Below are positions 1 through 8,389 of a stretch of DNA of 45,945 bases, piece after piece. A program made the position numbers and the translations under genes. Source of the stretch: HGM13862 sp031553915 (GTDB taxonomy: Bacteria > Bacillota > Dehalobacteriia > UBA4068). Numbering within the stretch: the stretch's first letter is position 1; every line of letters starts with the position of its first letter. The DNA lies in the NCBI GenBank assembly GCA_031553915.1, contig JAVBKT010000019.1, positions 1 through 45,945 of the forward strand, read 5' to 3'. Below the pieces are notes generated by a model. That model was not told where the DNA came from and did not search any database. It saw only the letters and a program-made list of their open reading frames with translations.

Positions 1-262
1 GGATAGGGAAAAGAGTTTTATCATATCAGAAAGCTAGCTAGGAACAAGGGCCGCGGCAAAAATAGTAGGGCGTACTTAGCCATAGAAATAATTTCGCATG
101 CGTCTCGGCGCACAAAAAACCGCTGCCCTTGTTCTTTTCAACATCACAAAAAGTAGAGGAACAAGTAAAAAACGCCACAAAAAGAACGCGCCCAAGAGTG
201 CGTTCCTCTGCTGTATGGTGTTAAAGAAACAAGCAGGATAAGGCCGTCAGTGACGCTATATC
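1..262. other. Left-edge non-coding stretch
   Basis: No convincing gene on either strand. The only clear element is the terminator-like hairpin at 184-205, which lies downstream of the leftward ATPase gene. The rest shows no recognisable RNA or protein. Confidence 0.5.
179..205 (-). terminator. Rho-independent terminator of the P-type ATPase gene
   Basis: GAACGC (184-189) pairs with GCGTTC (200-205). Read on the minus strand the stem is followed directly by TTTTT. It lies about 60 bases after the ATPase stop codon. Confidence 0.6.
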
Positions 263-2857
263 TTAATTAGCTATCTTGCGGCTGAAAAGGCGGCAGAGGC
301 CTTTGCCAAGCTCGATAAGGGGAATCATGGCAAAGCCGAGCAGCAAAGAAACAGCCAACGTAGGTAGCGGCAGGGCTGTGAGCTGGAATAAACCACTGAG
401 TGTGGGGATATATACTATCAATAGGTTGATGGCCAGGCCGCCGAGTATAGCCAGAGCCAGGTGGGGGTTGCGTGTTTTGACACTGAGCAGCGATCCGCGA
501 CAGCTGCGCATATTAAGGGCCTGAGACAGCTCTGCGCAAGTGAGCGTCAAAAAGGCCATGCTCATGGCAGCGGCTCGGCCCAAAGGCGCGGCCACGGCAA
601 AAGAGATCAGCGTCAAAACAGCGGCAGCCAGGCCCTGCCAGATGACATCAACACCGAGGCCCTGGCTGAAAATGCCCTGTTGGGCTTTAATCGGCGGACG
701 CTGCATGGCCTTGTCGTCACCCTTTTCCATGCCCAGAGCAATAGCGGGAAAGCAGTCGGTAATCAGGTTGATCCACAGCAGATGAATAGGCAAAAACAAC
801 TTGACGCCCATCAGCGAGGCGAAAAAGATCGCCAGCACCTCGGCCAAATTGGAAGACAACAAAAACTGCAAGGCGCGGCGGATGTTTTCATAAATGCGCC
901 GGCCTTCTCTGACAGCGCTGATAATAGTGGCGAAGTTATCATCCGCCAAGACCAAATTCGCAGCCTGGCGGCTGACCTCCGAGCCGCAAAGCCCCATGCC
1001 AACGCCGATATCCGCCGCCTTTAAGGCCGGCGCATCATTAACGCCGTCGCCGGTCATCGCTGTGACCTGGCGCCTTTGCTGCCAGGCGCGCACAATGCGC
1101 AATTTGTCCTCCGGCAGCACCCGGGCAAAAACCTTGATTTTTGGCAGACGCCGCCTCAGATCCCGGTCGCTGATCGCGCTCAGCTCAGTCCCTTCCACAA
1201 CCTCGTCACCGTCCTGGAAAATGCCCAGCTCACGGGCAATAGCTATCGCTGTTTTCGGCTGGTCGCCGGTAACCATAATAATTTTTATCCCGGCAGTCTG
1301 GGCTTCGGCTACGGCCGTTTTGACTTCCGGCCGCGGCGGGTCAGTCATGCCCAGCAAACCAATAAAAATCAAGCCCTTTTCACCACGGGCAAGCGCTCTG
1401 GCTGCGCTGTTTTCTTCCGCATAGGCTGCCGCCAAAACGCGCAAGGCCTGGTCAGCCAGCGCTTCGTTTTGGGCGAGAATAGCGGCTTTGATTTTAGGGC
1501 TCAGGCTGCGCGTTTGCCCGTCCTCATCCAGATAACGGTCGCAACAATTAAGCACCTGCTCAGGCGCGCCCTTGCTATAGCAGACACAGCGGGTTTTATG
1601 GTTATGATAGGTTGTCATCAATTTTCTGTTGCTGTCAAAAGGAATCTCGGCGATGCGTGGATAGCTCTCTTTTAGCTGCTCGGGGAGCAAATGATTATCA
1701 CAAGCAAAGCGCATCAGAGCCATTTCGGTTGGCTCGCCCTTGATCTCCCCCGCTTGATAAGAACAATCATTGCAAAGACAAACAGCCCGTGCCAGCAGCG
1801 CTTTATCGCCAAGGCTGGCGCGCACAGTCATTTTGTTTTGGGTGAGGGTGCCGGTTTTATCCGAGCAAATCACCTGCACCGAGCCCAGCGTCTCCACTGC
1901 GGAAAGGCGGCGGATAATCGCTTTGGCTTTGCTCATCTGCTTCATGCCCATGGATAAGACCAGCGTCACCACCACCACCATGCCCTCGGGGATAGCTGCA
2001 ACGGCCAGCGAAACAGCCAGCATAAAGGCTGACAGCAGGCGGGAAAAATCACCAAAGGCGCCGCTGACGCTAATAACAAAGATGACCAGACAGATAATGA
2101 TAACCGCTAGGGAAAGAATCTTTGACAGATGGGCCAGACGTTTTTGCAAAGGGGTTTTTCCGGCCGTTGCTGTTGCCAAAAGGCCTGCTATATTACCCAT
2201 TTTGCTGTCTGCTCCAGTCGCGGTGACCATGCCCATACCCCGGCCATAGACCACCGGGCTGCCCATAAACACCATATTGGTCAGCTGCGACAAGGGCGGG
2301 TTCTCTTTGCCAGTATTGAGAGCAGAGCTATTTTTGTCGACCGGCAGGGACTCGCCAGTCAGCGAGCTTTCGTCGACGCGCAGGTTCGCCGCCTCCAGCA
2401 AGCGCATATCCGCAGGCACAGAATCGCCATTTTCCAGATAAACCAAATCTCCGGGGACGAGCTCACTGCTTTTGATTTGCAAAAGCGCGCCGTTTCTTTT
2501 GACGCGGGCCAGGGGGCTGTTCATGGCAGCCAAGGCCTCGGCAGCGCGCGCAGCCTTGCCCTCCTGATAAAGGCCCAAAAAGGCGTTCAGACTAACCACA
2601 GCCGCAATAATGACGCTGTCTGCCCACTCCCCCAGCAAGGCGGAGATCACAGCAGCCACCAAAAGTATCACCACCATCGGGTCAGCCAGCTGATCCATCA
2701 GGCGAGAGATAAGCCCTTTCCCCTTTTCTTTTGCCAATTCGTTTGCACCATAATACTCTTGCTTTCTGGCAACAACAGCAGAGCTTAAGCCCTGCTCCAG
2801 ATCAGCAAACTCCGCTAAATCACTTTTTTCCATCAGATAGGCATGCTTGATTTCCAC
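263..2857 (-). CDS. P-type Ca2+-transporting ATPase (P2A type)
   Basis: An 864-residue membrane cation pump, a normal length for the SERCA-like family. It shows TGES at 167-170 (actuator), the PEG motif of TM4 at 290-292, the phosphorylation motif DKTGTLT with Asp333, an MVTGD motif and the hinge TGDGVNDAP. TM5 carries SNLAEV and TM6 carries NLITD, which match the SERCA residues that bind Ca2+ (Asn/Glu and Asn/Thr/Asp), so calcium export is favoured over Na+ or Mg2+. The start is GTG with GGAGGA a few bases upstream; the ATG inside that ribosome-binding region is out of frame. Inferred role: expulsion of Ca2+ (possibly Mn2+) from the cytoplasm. It is a single gene divergent from the aminotransferase. 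Confidence 0.93.
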   Translation of the reverse strand: MEIKHAYLMEKSDLAEFADLEQGLSSAVVARKQEYYGANELAKEKGKGLISRLMDQLADPMVVILLVAAVISALLGEWADSVIIAAVVSLNAFLGLYQEGKAARAAEALAAMNSPLARVKRNGALLQIKSSELVPGDLVYLENGDSVPADMRLLEAANLRVDESSLTGESLPVDKNSSALNTGKENPPLSQLTNMVFMGSPVVYGRGMGMVTATGADSKMGNIAGLLATATAGKTPLQKRLAHLSKILSLAVIIICLVIFVISVSGAFGDFSRLLSAFMLAVSLAVAAIPEGMVVVVTLVLSMGMKQMSKAKAIIRRLSAVETLGSVQVICSDKTGTLTQNKMTVRASLGDKALLARAVCLCNDCSYQAGEIKGEPTEMALMRFACDNHLLPEQLKESYPRIAEIPFDSNRKLMTTYHNHKTRCVCYSKGAPEQVLNCCDRYLDEDGQTRSLSPKIKAAILAQNEALADQALRVLAAAYAEENSAARALARGEKGLIFIGLLGMTDPPRPEVKTAVAEAQTAGIKIIMVTGDQPKTAIAIARELGIFQDGDEVVEGTELSAISDRDLRRRLPKIKVFARVLPEDKLRIVRAWQQRRQVTAMTGDGVNDAPALKAADIGVGMGLCGSEVSRQAANLVLADDNFATIISAVREGRRIYENIRRALQFLLSSNLAEVLAIFFASLMGVKLFLPIHLLWINLITDCFPAIALGMEKGDDKAMQRPPIKAQQGIFSQGLGVDVIWQGLAAAVLTLISFAVAAPLGRAAAMSMAFLTLTCAELSQALNMRSCRGSLLSVKTRNPHLALAILGGLAINLLIVYIPTLSGLFQLTALPLPTLAVSLLLGFAMIPLIELGKGLCRLFSRKIAN

Positions 2858-3046
2858 AGTCCCATCCTCCTCGTCTCATTTCCTTGGACAAATATATGCC
2901 CTGTCCGCTTTTGTTATAACCGATCGCCCCTCTGCCGCATATGATATATAAGACATGTTCACTGCTAAGCTGTTAAATAAACCCTGAAAAGGGTGTTTTC
3001 TCTCTTTTGTGCACAACACTTCAATTATTAAGCAAGAGGTGATTAT

Positions 3047-4192
3047 ATGATATATCTTGATAATGCCGCGGGCAGTCATCCTAAACCGGAAAGGGTCAAG
3101 CATGCCATGCTGGAGGCGATGAATGAGTTTGGCGCTAACCCCGGGCGGGGAAACCATCAAATGACACGCAAAACAGCAAAAATGGTCGAAGAAGCACGGG
3201 AAAAAACAGCGGAGTTTTTTGATATCGATGATGCCCGGAGAGTAATTTTTACCGCCGGAGCCACAATGAGCTTGAACATGGCCATTTTTGGCACGCTAAA
3301 GCAAGGAGATACGCTGATTCTCCCCGGCATGGAGCATAATGCCGTCAGCCGCCCGGCATTTGCCTTGGAAGACGATGAGATAATCGATGTTAAAAGCCTG
3401 CGCGGCAGCTCAGACGGGTACTTAAAGCTGGATCAGATTGGCCTGGCTTGCGCCAGCTATCCCAGGCCAGCCTTGCTTGCAGTTACGCATGCCTCCAATG
3501 TTTGCGGTGCAGTGGCACCGCTGGCGGAGATTGCCTCCATTGCCGAGCGGCGCAATATTCCTCTGCTGGTGGATGCGGCGCAAAGCGCGGGTTTGCTGAA
3601 CATTTCCATGAAAAAAACGCCGATTTCTTTTCTGGCAGTAGCCGGGCACAAAGCATTATACGGGCCGCCGGGGATGGGAGTATTGATTGTCTCGCAAAAG
3701 ATTTCGCCCAAGCCCTTTGTCCTGGGCGGCACCGGCAACCGCAGCGAGGAGCGTAATCAACCGCTTTTTTATCCGGACCGACTGGAATCAGGCAGTATAA
3801 ATGTCCCGGGCATTGCCGGTTTTTCCGCAGCTCTCGACTTTGTGAATAGTATTGGCATTGAAGGGCTATATGATAAAAGCATGAAACTAACCAACCGCCT
3901 GACAGAAATGGCCGGCAATATTCGCGGCATTGAGCTTTATCTGCCTGAGCAAAACAAGCCGCGGGTGCCGGTTTTGGCAATGAACATCACCAAACATGAC
4001 CCGGCGGAAATAGCCGAACTGCTGGATAGCCGTTTTGGCATTGCCATCCGCTCCGGCTATCATTGCGCGCCAGCAGCCCACCGCGCCCTAGGCACCATGG
4101 AAGAAGGCTGTCTGCGTTTTTCTCCCGGATGGTTTAATACGGAGGAAGAAATTGAACAGGCCGGGTTGGCTTTGGCAGAGCTGGCGCTATAG
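3047..4192 (+). CDS. Cysteine desulfurase-family aminotransferase (class V)
   Basis: A 381-residue PLP enzyme of the NifS/SufS-like fold. YLDNAA at the N-terminus is the family opening; AVAGHKALYGPPG contains the probable PLP lysine, Lys202; RSGYHCAP holds Cys340 at the position of the desulfurase catalytic cysteine. It resembles the clostridial/enterococcal subfamily of cysteine desulfurase-like proteins whose genes are not next to iscU. It could supply sulfur for Fe-S clusters, tRNA thiolation or selenium handling; the substrate cannot be read from sequence. Start ATG follows AGAGGTGA. No Fe-S scaffold gene is adjacent, so it is probably monocistronic; a strong bidirectional terminator follows. 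Confidence 0.88.
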   Translation: MIYLDNAAGSHPKPERVKHAMLEAMNEFGANPGRGNHQMTRKTAKMVEEAREKTAEFFDIDDARRVIFTAGATMSLNMAIFGTLKQGDTLILPGMEHNAVSRPAFALEDDEIIDVKSLRGSSDGYLKLDQIGLACASYPRPALLAVTHASNVCGAVAPLAEIASIAERRNIPLLVDAAQSAGLLNISMKKTPISFLAVAGHKALYGPPGMGVLIVSQKISPKPFVLGGTGNRSEERNQPLFYPDRLESGSINVPGIAGFSAALDFVNSIGIEGLYDKSMKLTNRLTEMAGNIRGIELYLPEQNKPRVPVLAMNITKHDPAEIAELLDSRFGIAIRSGYHCAPAAHRALGTMEEGCLRFSPGWFNTEEEIEQAGLALAELAL

Positions 4193-4244
4193 GGGTTAAT
4201 CGTTGAAAAAACAGGTATATTCAGTAAGATATAAAATTTATCAC

Positions 4245-4281
4245 AAACAAAGCCACCCGACTAGCGCGGGTGGCTTTGTTT
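4245..4281. terminator. Strong terminator hairpin downstream of the aminotransferase
   Basis: Perfect 15-bp stem: positions 4245-4259 pair with 4267-4281, loop 4260-4266, ending in TTTGTTT on the plus strand. The 3' arm runs into the parS palindrome at 4277-4292. Confidence 0.85.
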
Positions 4282-4292
4282 CACGTGAAACA
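4277..4292. promoter_or_regulatory. parS centromere site 1
   Basis: TGTTTCACGTGAAACA matches the ParB-binding consensus of Bacillota exactly and is a perfect palindrome that extends one base further on each side. It lies about 330 bp downstream of parB and overlaps the 3' arm of the terminator at 4245-4281. Confidence 0.95.
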
Positions 4293-4554
4293 ATTGGATA
4301 TGTGGAATGCCGCTAAGAGCAGGAGCAGTGCGTTTATTTAATTGCGCCTTTAAAGTGAGTGAGAGCGGTAAATGGTTATTATTTTACAAACAACTAGCCA
4401 GAGGAAGTATTGGCCTACACAAGAGGGTAACAAAAAATCTTTCTTGTACTGAAAAAATTACCACGGATAGAGGCCTAAAGAACAGAGCAACCAAAGGAGT
4501 CATCCGGCAGGTGGCCTTATTTCACACCGAGAGGGCAGTTTTTTTTACAAAAAC
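4293..4554. other. Intergenic stretch between parS and the parB terminator
   Basis: No supported gene. A 94-codon open frame on the plus strand lacks a ribosome-binding site, ends inside the parB terminator and resembles no family I know. Nothing else is recognisable. Confidence 0.5.
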
Positions 4555-4589
4555 AAGGGGCATGGCTGATATTATCAGCCATGCCCCTT
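4545..4589 (-). terminator. Terminator of the parA-parB operon
   Basis: 16-bp perfect stem (4555-4570 with 4574-4589) with a three-base loop; on the minus strand it is followed by GTTTTTGT. It lies 36 bases past the parB stop. Confidence 0.88.
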
Positions 4590-4624
4590 AAGCTTAGCAC
4601 AGCAATTTTGCCGATAATAGCCGG

Positions 4625-5497
4625 TTATTTTTTGAGTAAGGAGTCGATCAAATTATCCAAATCATCTGCGCTTTGGTAGGAGACAGTAATTTTGCCTTTG
4701 TCAAGCGTGCCGGAGAAATGAACAGGCAGGCCCAGCCGGGTGGTAAAGCGTTTTTCCAGATCACGAAGATGTGCGGAATAAACGCGCGGCAACTGCGCCA
4801 GCGTAGTCTTTTTCTCCGCAGAGAGGGTTTTGGCCAAATTTTCGGCCTGGCGCACAGAGAGATTGCGGGAGAGGATAGCATCGACCAGACGGCTTTGCAA
4901 ACGAGTATCATTGAGCGAAAGAATGGCGCGGGCATGGCCGGCGCTTATTTTGCCTGCGGTGATCAGATTGCGATATTGGGGGGCTAGATTGAGCAGGCGC
5001 AGCGTATTGGCAATATGCGGCCTGCTTTTGCCTAGGCGTTTGGCCAAAGCCTCTTGAGTATAGCCAAAGCTCGTGAGCAGGTTGCGATAGGCTTCCGCTT
5101 CTTCAATCGCGCTCAAATCCTCACGCTGGATATTCTCGATCAAAGATATTTCTGCCAGCTCGTTTTGACTGTATTTGCGGACAATACAGGGGAGCTCTGT
5201 CAATTCTGCCAGCTGGGCGGCGCGATAGCGGCGTTCCCCGGCGACGATTTTATAGCCCCTTTTGCCGGAAACAGTCACTATCAGTGGCTGCATAATGCCA
5301 AACTGACGGACGGATTCTGCCAGCTCCGCCAGTTTTTCCTGGTCGAAAACCTGGCGGGGCTGGTTGAGATCTGGGCTCAGTTTATCGATGCTGATTTGGC
5401 TGATGCGATCCCCTTCGCCAATATCTTCAAAATGTGGTTTGTCAGGCAAGAGGGCGGATAGACCTTTGCCGAGAGCCGGTTTTTTACTGTTTGCCAT
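4625..5497 (-). CDS. parB: ParB/Spo0J chromosome-partitioning protein
   Basis: 290-residue DNA-binding CTP-dependent clamp that loads at parS and organises the origin with ParA and SMC. Visible motifs: the N-terminal ParA-contact patch PALGKGLSALLP (7-18), the CTP-binding box GERRYRAA (87-94), ENIQRED (121-127) and the helix-turn-helix around 147-170, then a C-terminal dimer domain. The start MANSKKP follows GGAGGTAAAA; a longer frame upstream would add 25 non-conserved residues in a region coding for another peptide. Two exact parS sites flank the operon. Its start overlaps the 3' end of a 34-residue small ORF, so translation of the two is probably coupled. Confidence 0.97.
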   Translation of the reverse strand: MANSKKPALGKGLSALLPDKPHFEDIGEGDRISQISIDKLSPDLNQPRQVFDQEKLAELAESVRQFGIMQPLIVTVSGKRGYKIVAGERRYRAAQLAELTELPCIVRKYSQNELAEISLIENIQREDLSAIEEAEAYRNLLTSFGYTQEALAKRLGKSRPHIANTLRLLNLAPQYRNLITAGKISAGHARAILSLNDTRLQSRLVDAILSRNLSVRQAENLAKTLSAEKKTTLAQLPRVYSAHLRDLEKRFTTRLGLPVHFSGTLDKGKITVSYQSADDLDNLIDSLLKK

Positions 5498-5588
5498 TTT
5501 TACCTCCAATGGTGGTCGCCAGCAGCACAACCACGCCAACAAAAACCAAACAAGCCAAAAAGATAAGCACAATACTAATAAGACTCAT
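5484..5588 (-). CDS. Small single-span membrane peptide between parA and parB
   Basis: A 34-codon frame starting ATG-AGT-CTT preceded by GAGGAG six bases upstream, ending TAA 14 bases inside parB. The product begins MSLISIVLIFLA, continues with a second hydrophobic run (VFVGVVVLLATTIGG) and ends NGKQ: a single transmembrane helix with a short polar tail. No family recognised. The strong ribosome-binding site and overlap with the parB start argue for real translation; alternatively it is a leader whose translation opens the parB ribosome-binding site, which lies inside it. Expression is not proven. Confidence 0.55.
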   Translation of the reverse strand: MSLISIVLIFLACLVFVGVVVLLATTIGGKNGKQ

Positions 5589-5674
5589 ATGAAACTCCTC
5601 AAAATAATGCTATTAACAAAAAATTGTCCAGACCGTTGGCACCTAACAATAGTGCGCTAGGCAGCAGGGCCTGT

Positions 5675-6442
5675 TTATTCATCCTGTTTGTCCAAAAATT
5701 CTTCAGCCAAGGCTTGATATTCTTCTGCGCCGCGCGCCTTGCTGTCATAAAAAATGCCTGGCGTGCCGTGGCTGGGAGCCTCGGAAAGCTTAACCGAGCG
5801 GGAGATTATTGTAGAGTAAACCGTCTGGCCAAAGTATTCCCGCGCTTCACCCGCCACCTGCGAAGAAAGATTGGTACGAGCGTCGTACATGGTGAGCAAA
5901 ACGCCCTCTATCTGCAAGGACGGGTTCAGATTGCTCTTAATCAGCTCATAGGTAGACAAAAGCTGGCTTACGCCCTCCAAGGCATAATATTCGCATTGCA
6001 AAGGCAGCAAAATGCAATCCGAGGCCGAGAGGGCATTGATTGTCAGCAGCCCCAGCGAGGGCGGACAATCAATAAAAATATAGTCATAAAAGGGAGCCTG
6101 CGGCCGCAAGCTGCGGCGCAGTTTGTTCTCACGCGAGATAGCGGAAACCAACTCTACCTCTGCGCCAGCCAGCTGAATCGTAGCCGGAACCAGGTCCAGG
6201 TTGCGATAGTCTGTCTTCATCACAATCGCCTCAAAGGGGGCGTCATTAATCAGCAAATCATAAACGCAATGATCTACCTCGCGGCGGTTTATGCCCAGGC
6301 CGCTGGTAGCGTTGCCCTGCGGGTCAAGGTCAACCAGCAGGGTTTTGTAGCCTCTTAGCCCCACGGCAGCGGAAAGATTAATGGCAGTGGTGGTTTTGGC
6401 GACGCCGCCTTTTTGGTTGACGATGGAGATGATTTTTCCCAT
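5675..6442 (-). CDS. parA: ParA/Soj partitioning ATPase
   Basis: 255-residue deviant Walker ATPase that binds nucleoid DNA in the ATP form and is stimulated by ParB; in Bacillota Soj also controls DnaA. KGGVAKTTT (11-19) is the deviant Walker A box with the signature lysine, DLDPQGN (near 38-44) the switch I region and FIDCPPSLG the Walker B region. Length is typical for Soj. Start ATG follows GAGGTATTTATC. It is the first gene of parA-small ORF-parB; a parS site lies about 80 bp upstream, so ParB could affect its transcription. Confidence 0.97.
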   Translation of the reverse strand: MGKIISIVNQKGGVAKTTTAINLSAAVGLRGYKTLLVDLDPQGNATSGLGINRREVDHCVYDLLINDAPFEAIVMKTDYRNLDLVPATIQLAGAEVELVSAISRENKLRRSLRPQAPFYDYIFIDCPPSLGLLTINALSASDCILLPLQCEYYALEGVSQLLSTYELIKSNLNPSLQIEGVLLTMYDARTNLSSQVAGEAREYFGQTVYSTIISRSVKLSEAPSHGTPGIFYDSKARGAEEYQALAEEFLDKQDE

Positions 6443-6512
6443 GATAAATACCTCAGTTCAAGAATCAGATATATTTTAATTCGCCCCAAAAAGAGATTAT
6501 CCTCTGCAAAAG

Positions 6513-6540
6513 GGGATTTATCCCTGTTTCACGTGAAACA
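6513..6540. promoter_or_regulatory. parS centromere site 2 with adjacent palindrome
   Basis: TGTTTCACGTGAAACA at 6525-6540 is identical to the site at 4277-4292. A second short palindrome, GGGATTTATCCC (6513-6524), abuts it on the parA side. Confidence 0.94.
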
Positions 6541-6570
6541 AAGGGGCAAGGGAATGCTGCCCCGTAAATA

Positions 6571-6614
6571 ATTAAGAGCAGGCTAGCACCTAAACGTGCT
6601 GGCTTGCTCTTAAT
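6571..6614. terminator. Hairpin downstream of the SLH protein gene
   Basis: Arms 6571-6589 and 6596-6614 pair almost perfectly (a few mismatches/wobbles) around a six-base loop. The following minus-strand tract is A/T-rich but not a clean T-run, so terminator efficiency is uncertain. Confidence 0.55.
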
Positions 6615-6690
6615 GTTGTGCTTAGCATAAGGGTGATGTTAGCTGGTCGCATGTGTTAGTGAAGTGGCCGGTGTTGCGGATGTTGACTGT

Positions 6691-7383
6691 CTATTTGATG
6701 GCAAACAGCTGGATGAAGCGATAGACCATCACCGCTGTTTCGGCGCGGGTGGCAGTCCCTTGCGGATCTAAAGTATTGTCTTCCCGGCCGCTGATAATGC
6801 CATTGCCAATTGCCCACTGCAAAACAGAGGCGGCGTATGCAGAAACGTTTTCTCCGTCAGCAAAGGCAGCCAAATGATTGGTAGTGTTCACGCTGATAGG
6901 ATAGTTTTTATGCTCAGCATAGCGGTAAAGCATGACGGCAATCTGCTCACGGCTGATAAGCACAGCCTCGCCATAGCGGTCAGAGCTAAGGCCGGTGACG
7001 ATCTGATTAAAAGAGCCCCAGAGCACCGGGTAATAATAGTAGTCATCAGCAGAAATATCAACAAAAGGATTATCATAGCCAAGATAGGGGCCGATTAGAG
7101 GCTCGCCGTCAATCTTCCAGAGAAGGGTAACCAGCTCCGCCCTGTTGACAGGCAAAGAAGGAGAGAAAAACCCGCCGCCGGTACCCTGCATATAGCCCCA
7201 GTTACCCAGGCTGATGATCTCGTCATAGGCCCAGTGTTCCCTGACATCCACATAAGGAATAATATTGCCAGGAGGAGGAGCGGCGGTGTCGCCGTTATCA
7301 GCAGCAAAAACAGGAGCGGCAAAAATAGCCACCAGCAAACCCGTAAGAATGATTGACAAAAAAGCAGATCGTTTATTACGCAT
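6691..7383 (-). CDS. Secreted SLH-domain protein
   Basis: 230-residue exported protein: signal peptide with charged start MRNKRS and hydrophobic core, likely cleavage after VFA near residue 27, then a short proline-rich spacer and three S-layer-homology repeats filling the mature chain (about 45-100, 105-160, 165-228; for example VNRAELVTLLWK and ATRAETAVMVYRF). SLH repeats bind pyruvylated secondary cell-wall polymer, so it should sit on the cell surface. No catalytic domain accompanies the repeats, so it may be a minor surface-layer or spacer protein. Start follows GGAGGG. It lies between parA and rsmG, where such a gene is not usual. Confidence 0.9.
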   Translation of the reverse strand: MRNKRSAFLSIILTGLLVAIFAAPVFAADNGDTAAPPPGNIIPYVDVREHWAYDEIISLGNWGYMQGTGGGFFSPSLPVNRAELVTLLWKIDGEPLIGPYLGYDNPFVDISADDYYYYPVLWGSFNQIVTGLSSDRYGEAVLISREQIAVMLYRYAEHKNYPISVNTTNHLAAFADGENVSAYAASVLQWAIGNGIISGREDNTLDPQGTATRAETAVMVYRFIQLFAIK

Positions 7384-7440
7384 AGTTTTCCCTCCACTTC
7401 TAAATTATAAGCAAAAGACTGGGCGGACAAGTTTAATTTA

Positions 7441-7469
7441 ATTATAGAGAAAAACGGGCCTTTTTGCAA
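7441..7469 (-). promoter_or_regulatory. Sigma-A-type promoter of the SLH gene
   Basis: On the minus strand TTGCAA (7464-7469), 17-base spacer, TATAAT (7441-7446), about 60 bases before the start codon. Confidence 0.7.
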
Positions 7470-7581
7470 GGCTATTGCTCGGCACGGCTGCCTATATTAA
7501 AGAAGACAGTCCCAAGACATCTTAGCGCTAGGAGCTTTTTGTAAAAAGGAAGCCCCGGTAAACCTTTCGCTGCGGTTTGGC

Positions 7582-8304
7582 CTAAAGAGGTTTTTTGACA
7601 GGCATGCCTGGCCGGCGAGGATATTTGTCCGGCGTTCCTGATCTTTTGCGGATGATAATCAAACTGCGCTCCCCCGCGTTTTGCGGCAGCTGATAAGCAT
7701 GAGTTTGCTCAATCTCCCCTCCCAGGATAGCCAAAGCGTCTTTGGCAGCAGTGATTTCTTCCGTGGTTTTGGGGCCTTTCATGGCGCAAAAAATGCCGCC
7801 CACCTTCAGCAAGGGTAAGGCGTATTCGGCAAGAACAGCCAGCTCTGCCACTGCGCGCGCCGTGACCAGATCAAAACCAGCGCGCAATTGCGGATCTTTT
7901 CCCGCCTCCTCTGCACGCAGGGATAGCACAGCCAAATCAGCAAGCTCCATTTGGCGGGCGCAATCCGCAAGAAAAGCGGCCTTTTTCTGGGCAGATTCAA
8001 TCAGGGTAAAACGGCTGCCCGCTAAAGCCGCAGCAAAAACCAGCCCCGGAAAGCCGCCGCCGCTGCCAATATCCGCAGCATGGCAAGGTGCGGGCAGACA
8101 TGGGGCCAGCAGCTCCGCTGCAAGCAGGCAGTCAAGATAATGCTTAACTGCCGCAGTAGCCGGATCAGTGATCGCCGTCAAATTAAACTGCTCATTGGCT
8201 GCTTGCAAAAGCTGCCAATGCTGACAAATAGCAGTTAAACTGCTATCCTCTATAGCAATATTACTTTCTTGGCAAACTGTGCGGATATTGTCGCAAAAAC
8301 TCAT
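7582..8304 (-). CDS. rsmG: 16S rRNA (guanine527-N7)-methyltransferase RsmG/GidB
   Basis: 240-residue SAM-dependent methyltransferase that makes m7G527 in 16S rRNA. The N-terminal half carries NLTAITDP and the SAM-binding loop ADIGSGGGFPG (77-87) is diagnostic; TLIESAQKKAAFL is the acidic motif II and ARAVAELAVL the following family block. Loss of this enzyme in other bacteria gives low-level streptomycin resistance. Normally it directly follows mnmG; here a rightward lipoprotein gene lies between them. Confidence 0.95.
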   Translation of the reverse strand: MSFCDNIRTVCQESNIAIEDSSLTAICQHWQLLQAANEQFNLTAITDPATAAVKHYLDCLLAAELLAPCLPAPCHAADIGSGGGFPGLVFAAALAGSRFTLIESAQKKAAFLADCARQMELADLAVLSLRAEEAGKDPQLRAGFDLVTARAVAELAVLAEYALPLLKVGGIFCAMKGPKTTEEITAAKDALAILGGEIEQTHAYQLPQNAGERSLIIIRKRSGTPDKYPRRPGMPVKKPL

Positions 8305-8340
8305 TGTCTTATCCTTTTGTTTTTATCAGCCGGGGCTATA

Positions 8341-8369
8341 TTGCAGCAGCATCGAAATTGTGGTAGAAT
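8341..8369 (+). promoter_or_regulatory. Promoter of the lipoprotein gene
   Basis: TTGCAG (8341-8346), 17-base spacer, TAGAAT (8364-8369), closely preceding the GGAGG ribosome-binding site at about 8378. Confidence 0.6.
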
Positions 8370-8389
8370 TTAACGCAGGAGGTGTTTTA

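Noticed and set aside
4307..4591. 94-codon open frame on the plus strand near parS
   Set aside because: No ribosome-binding site, ends inside the parB terminator, and no recognisable composition or family.
5498..5572. 25-residue N-terminal extension of ParB
   Set aside because: Not conserved ParB sequence; the region codes for a different small peptide in another frame and ParB has its own strong ribosome-binding site.
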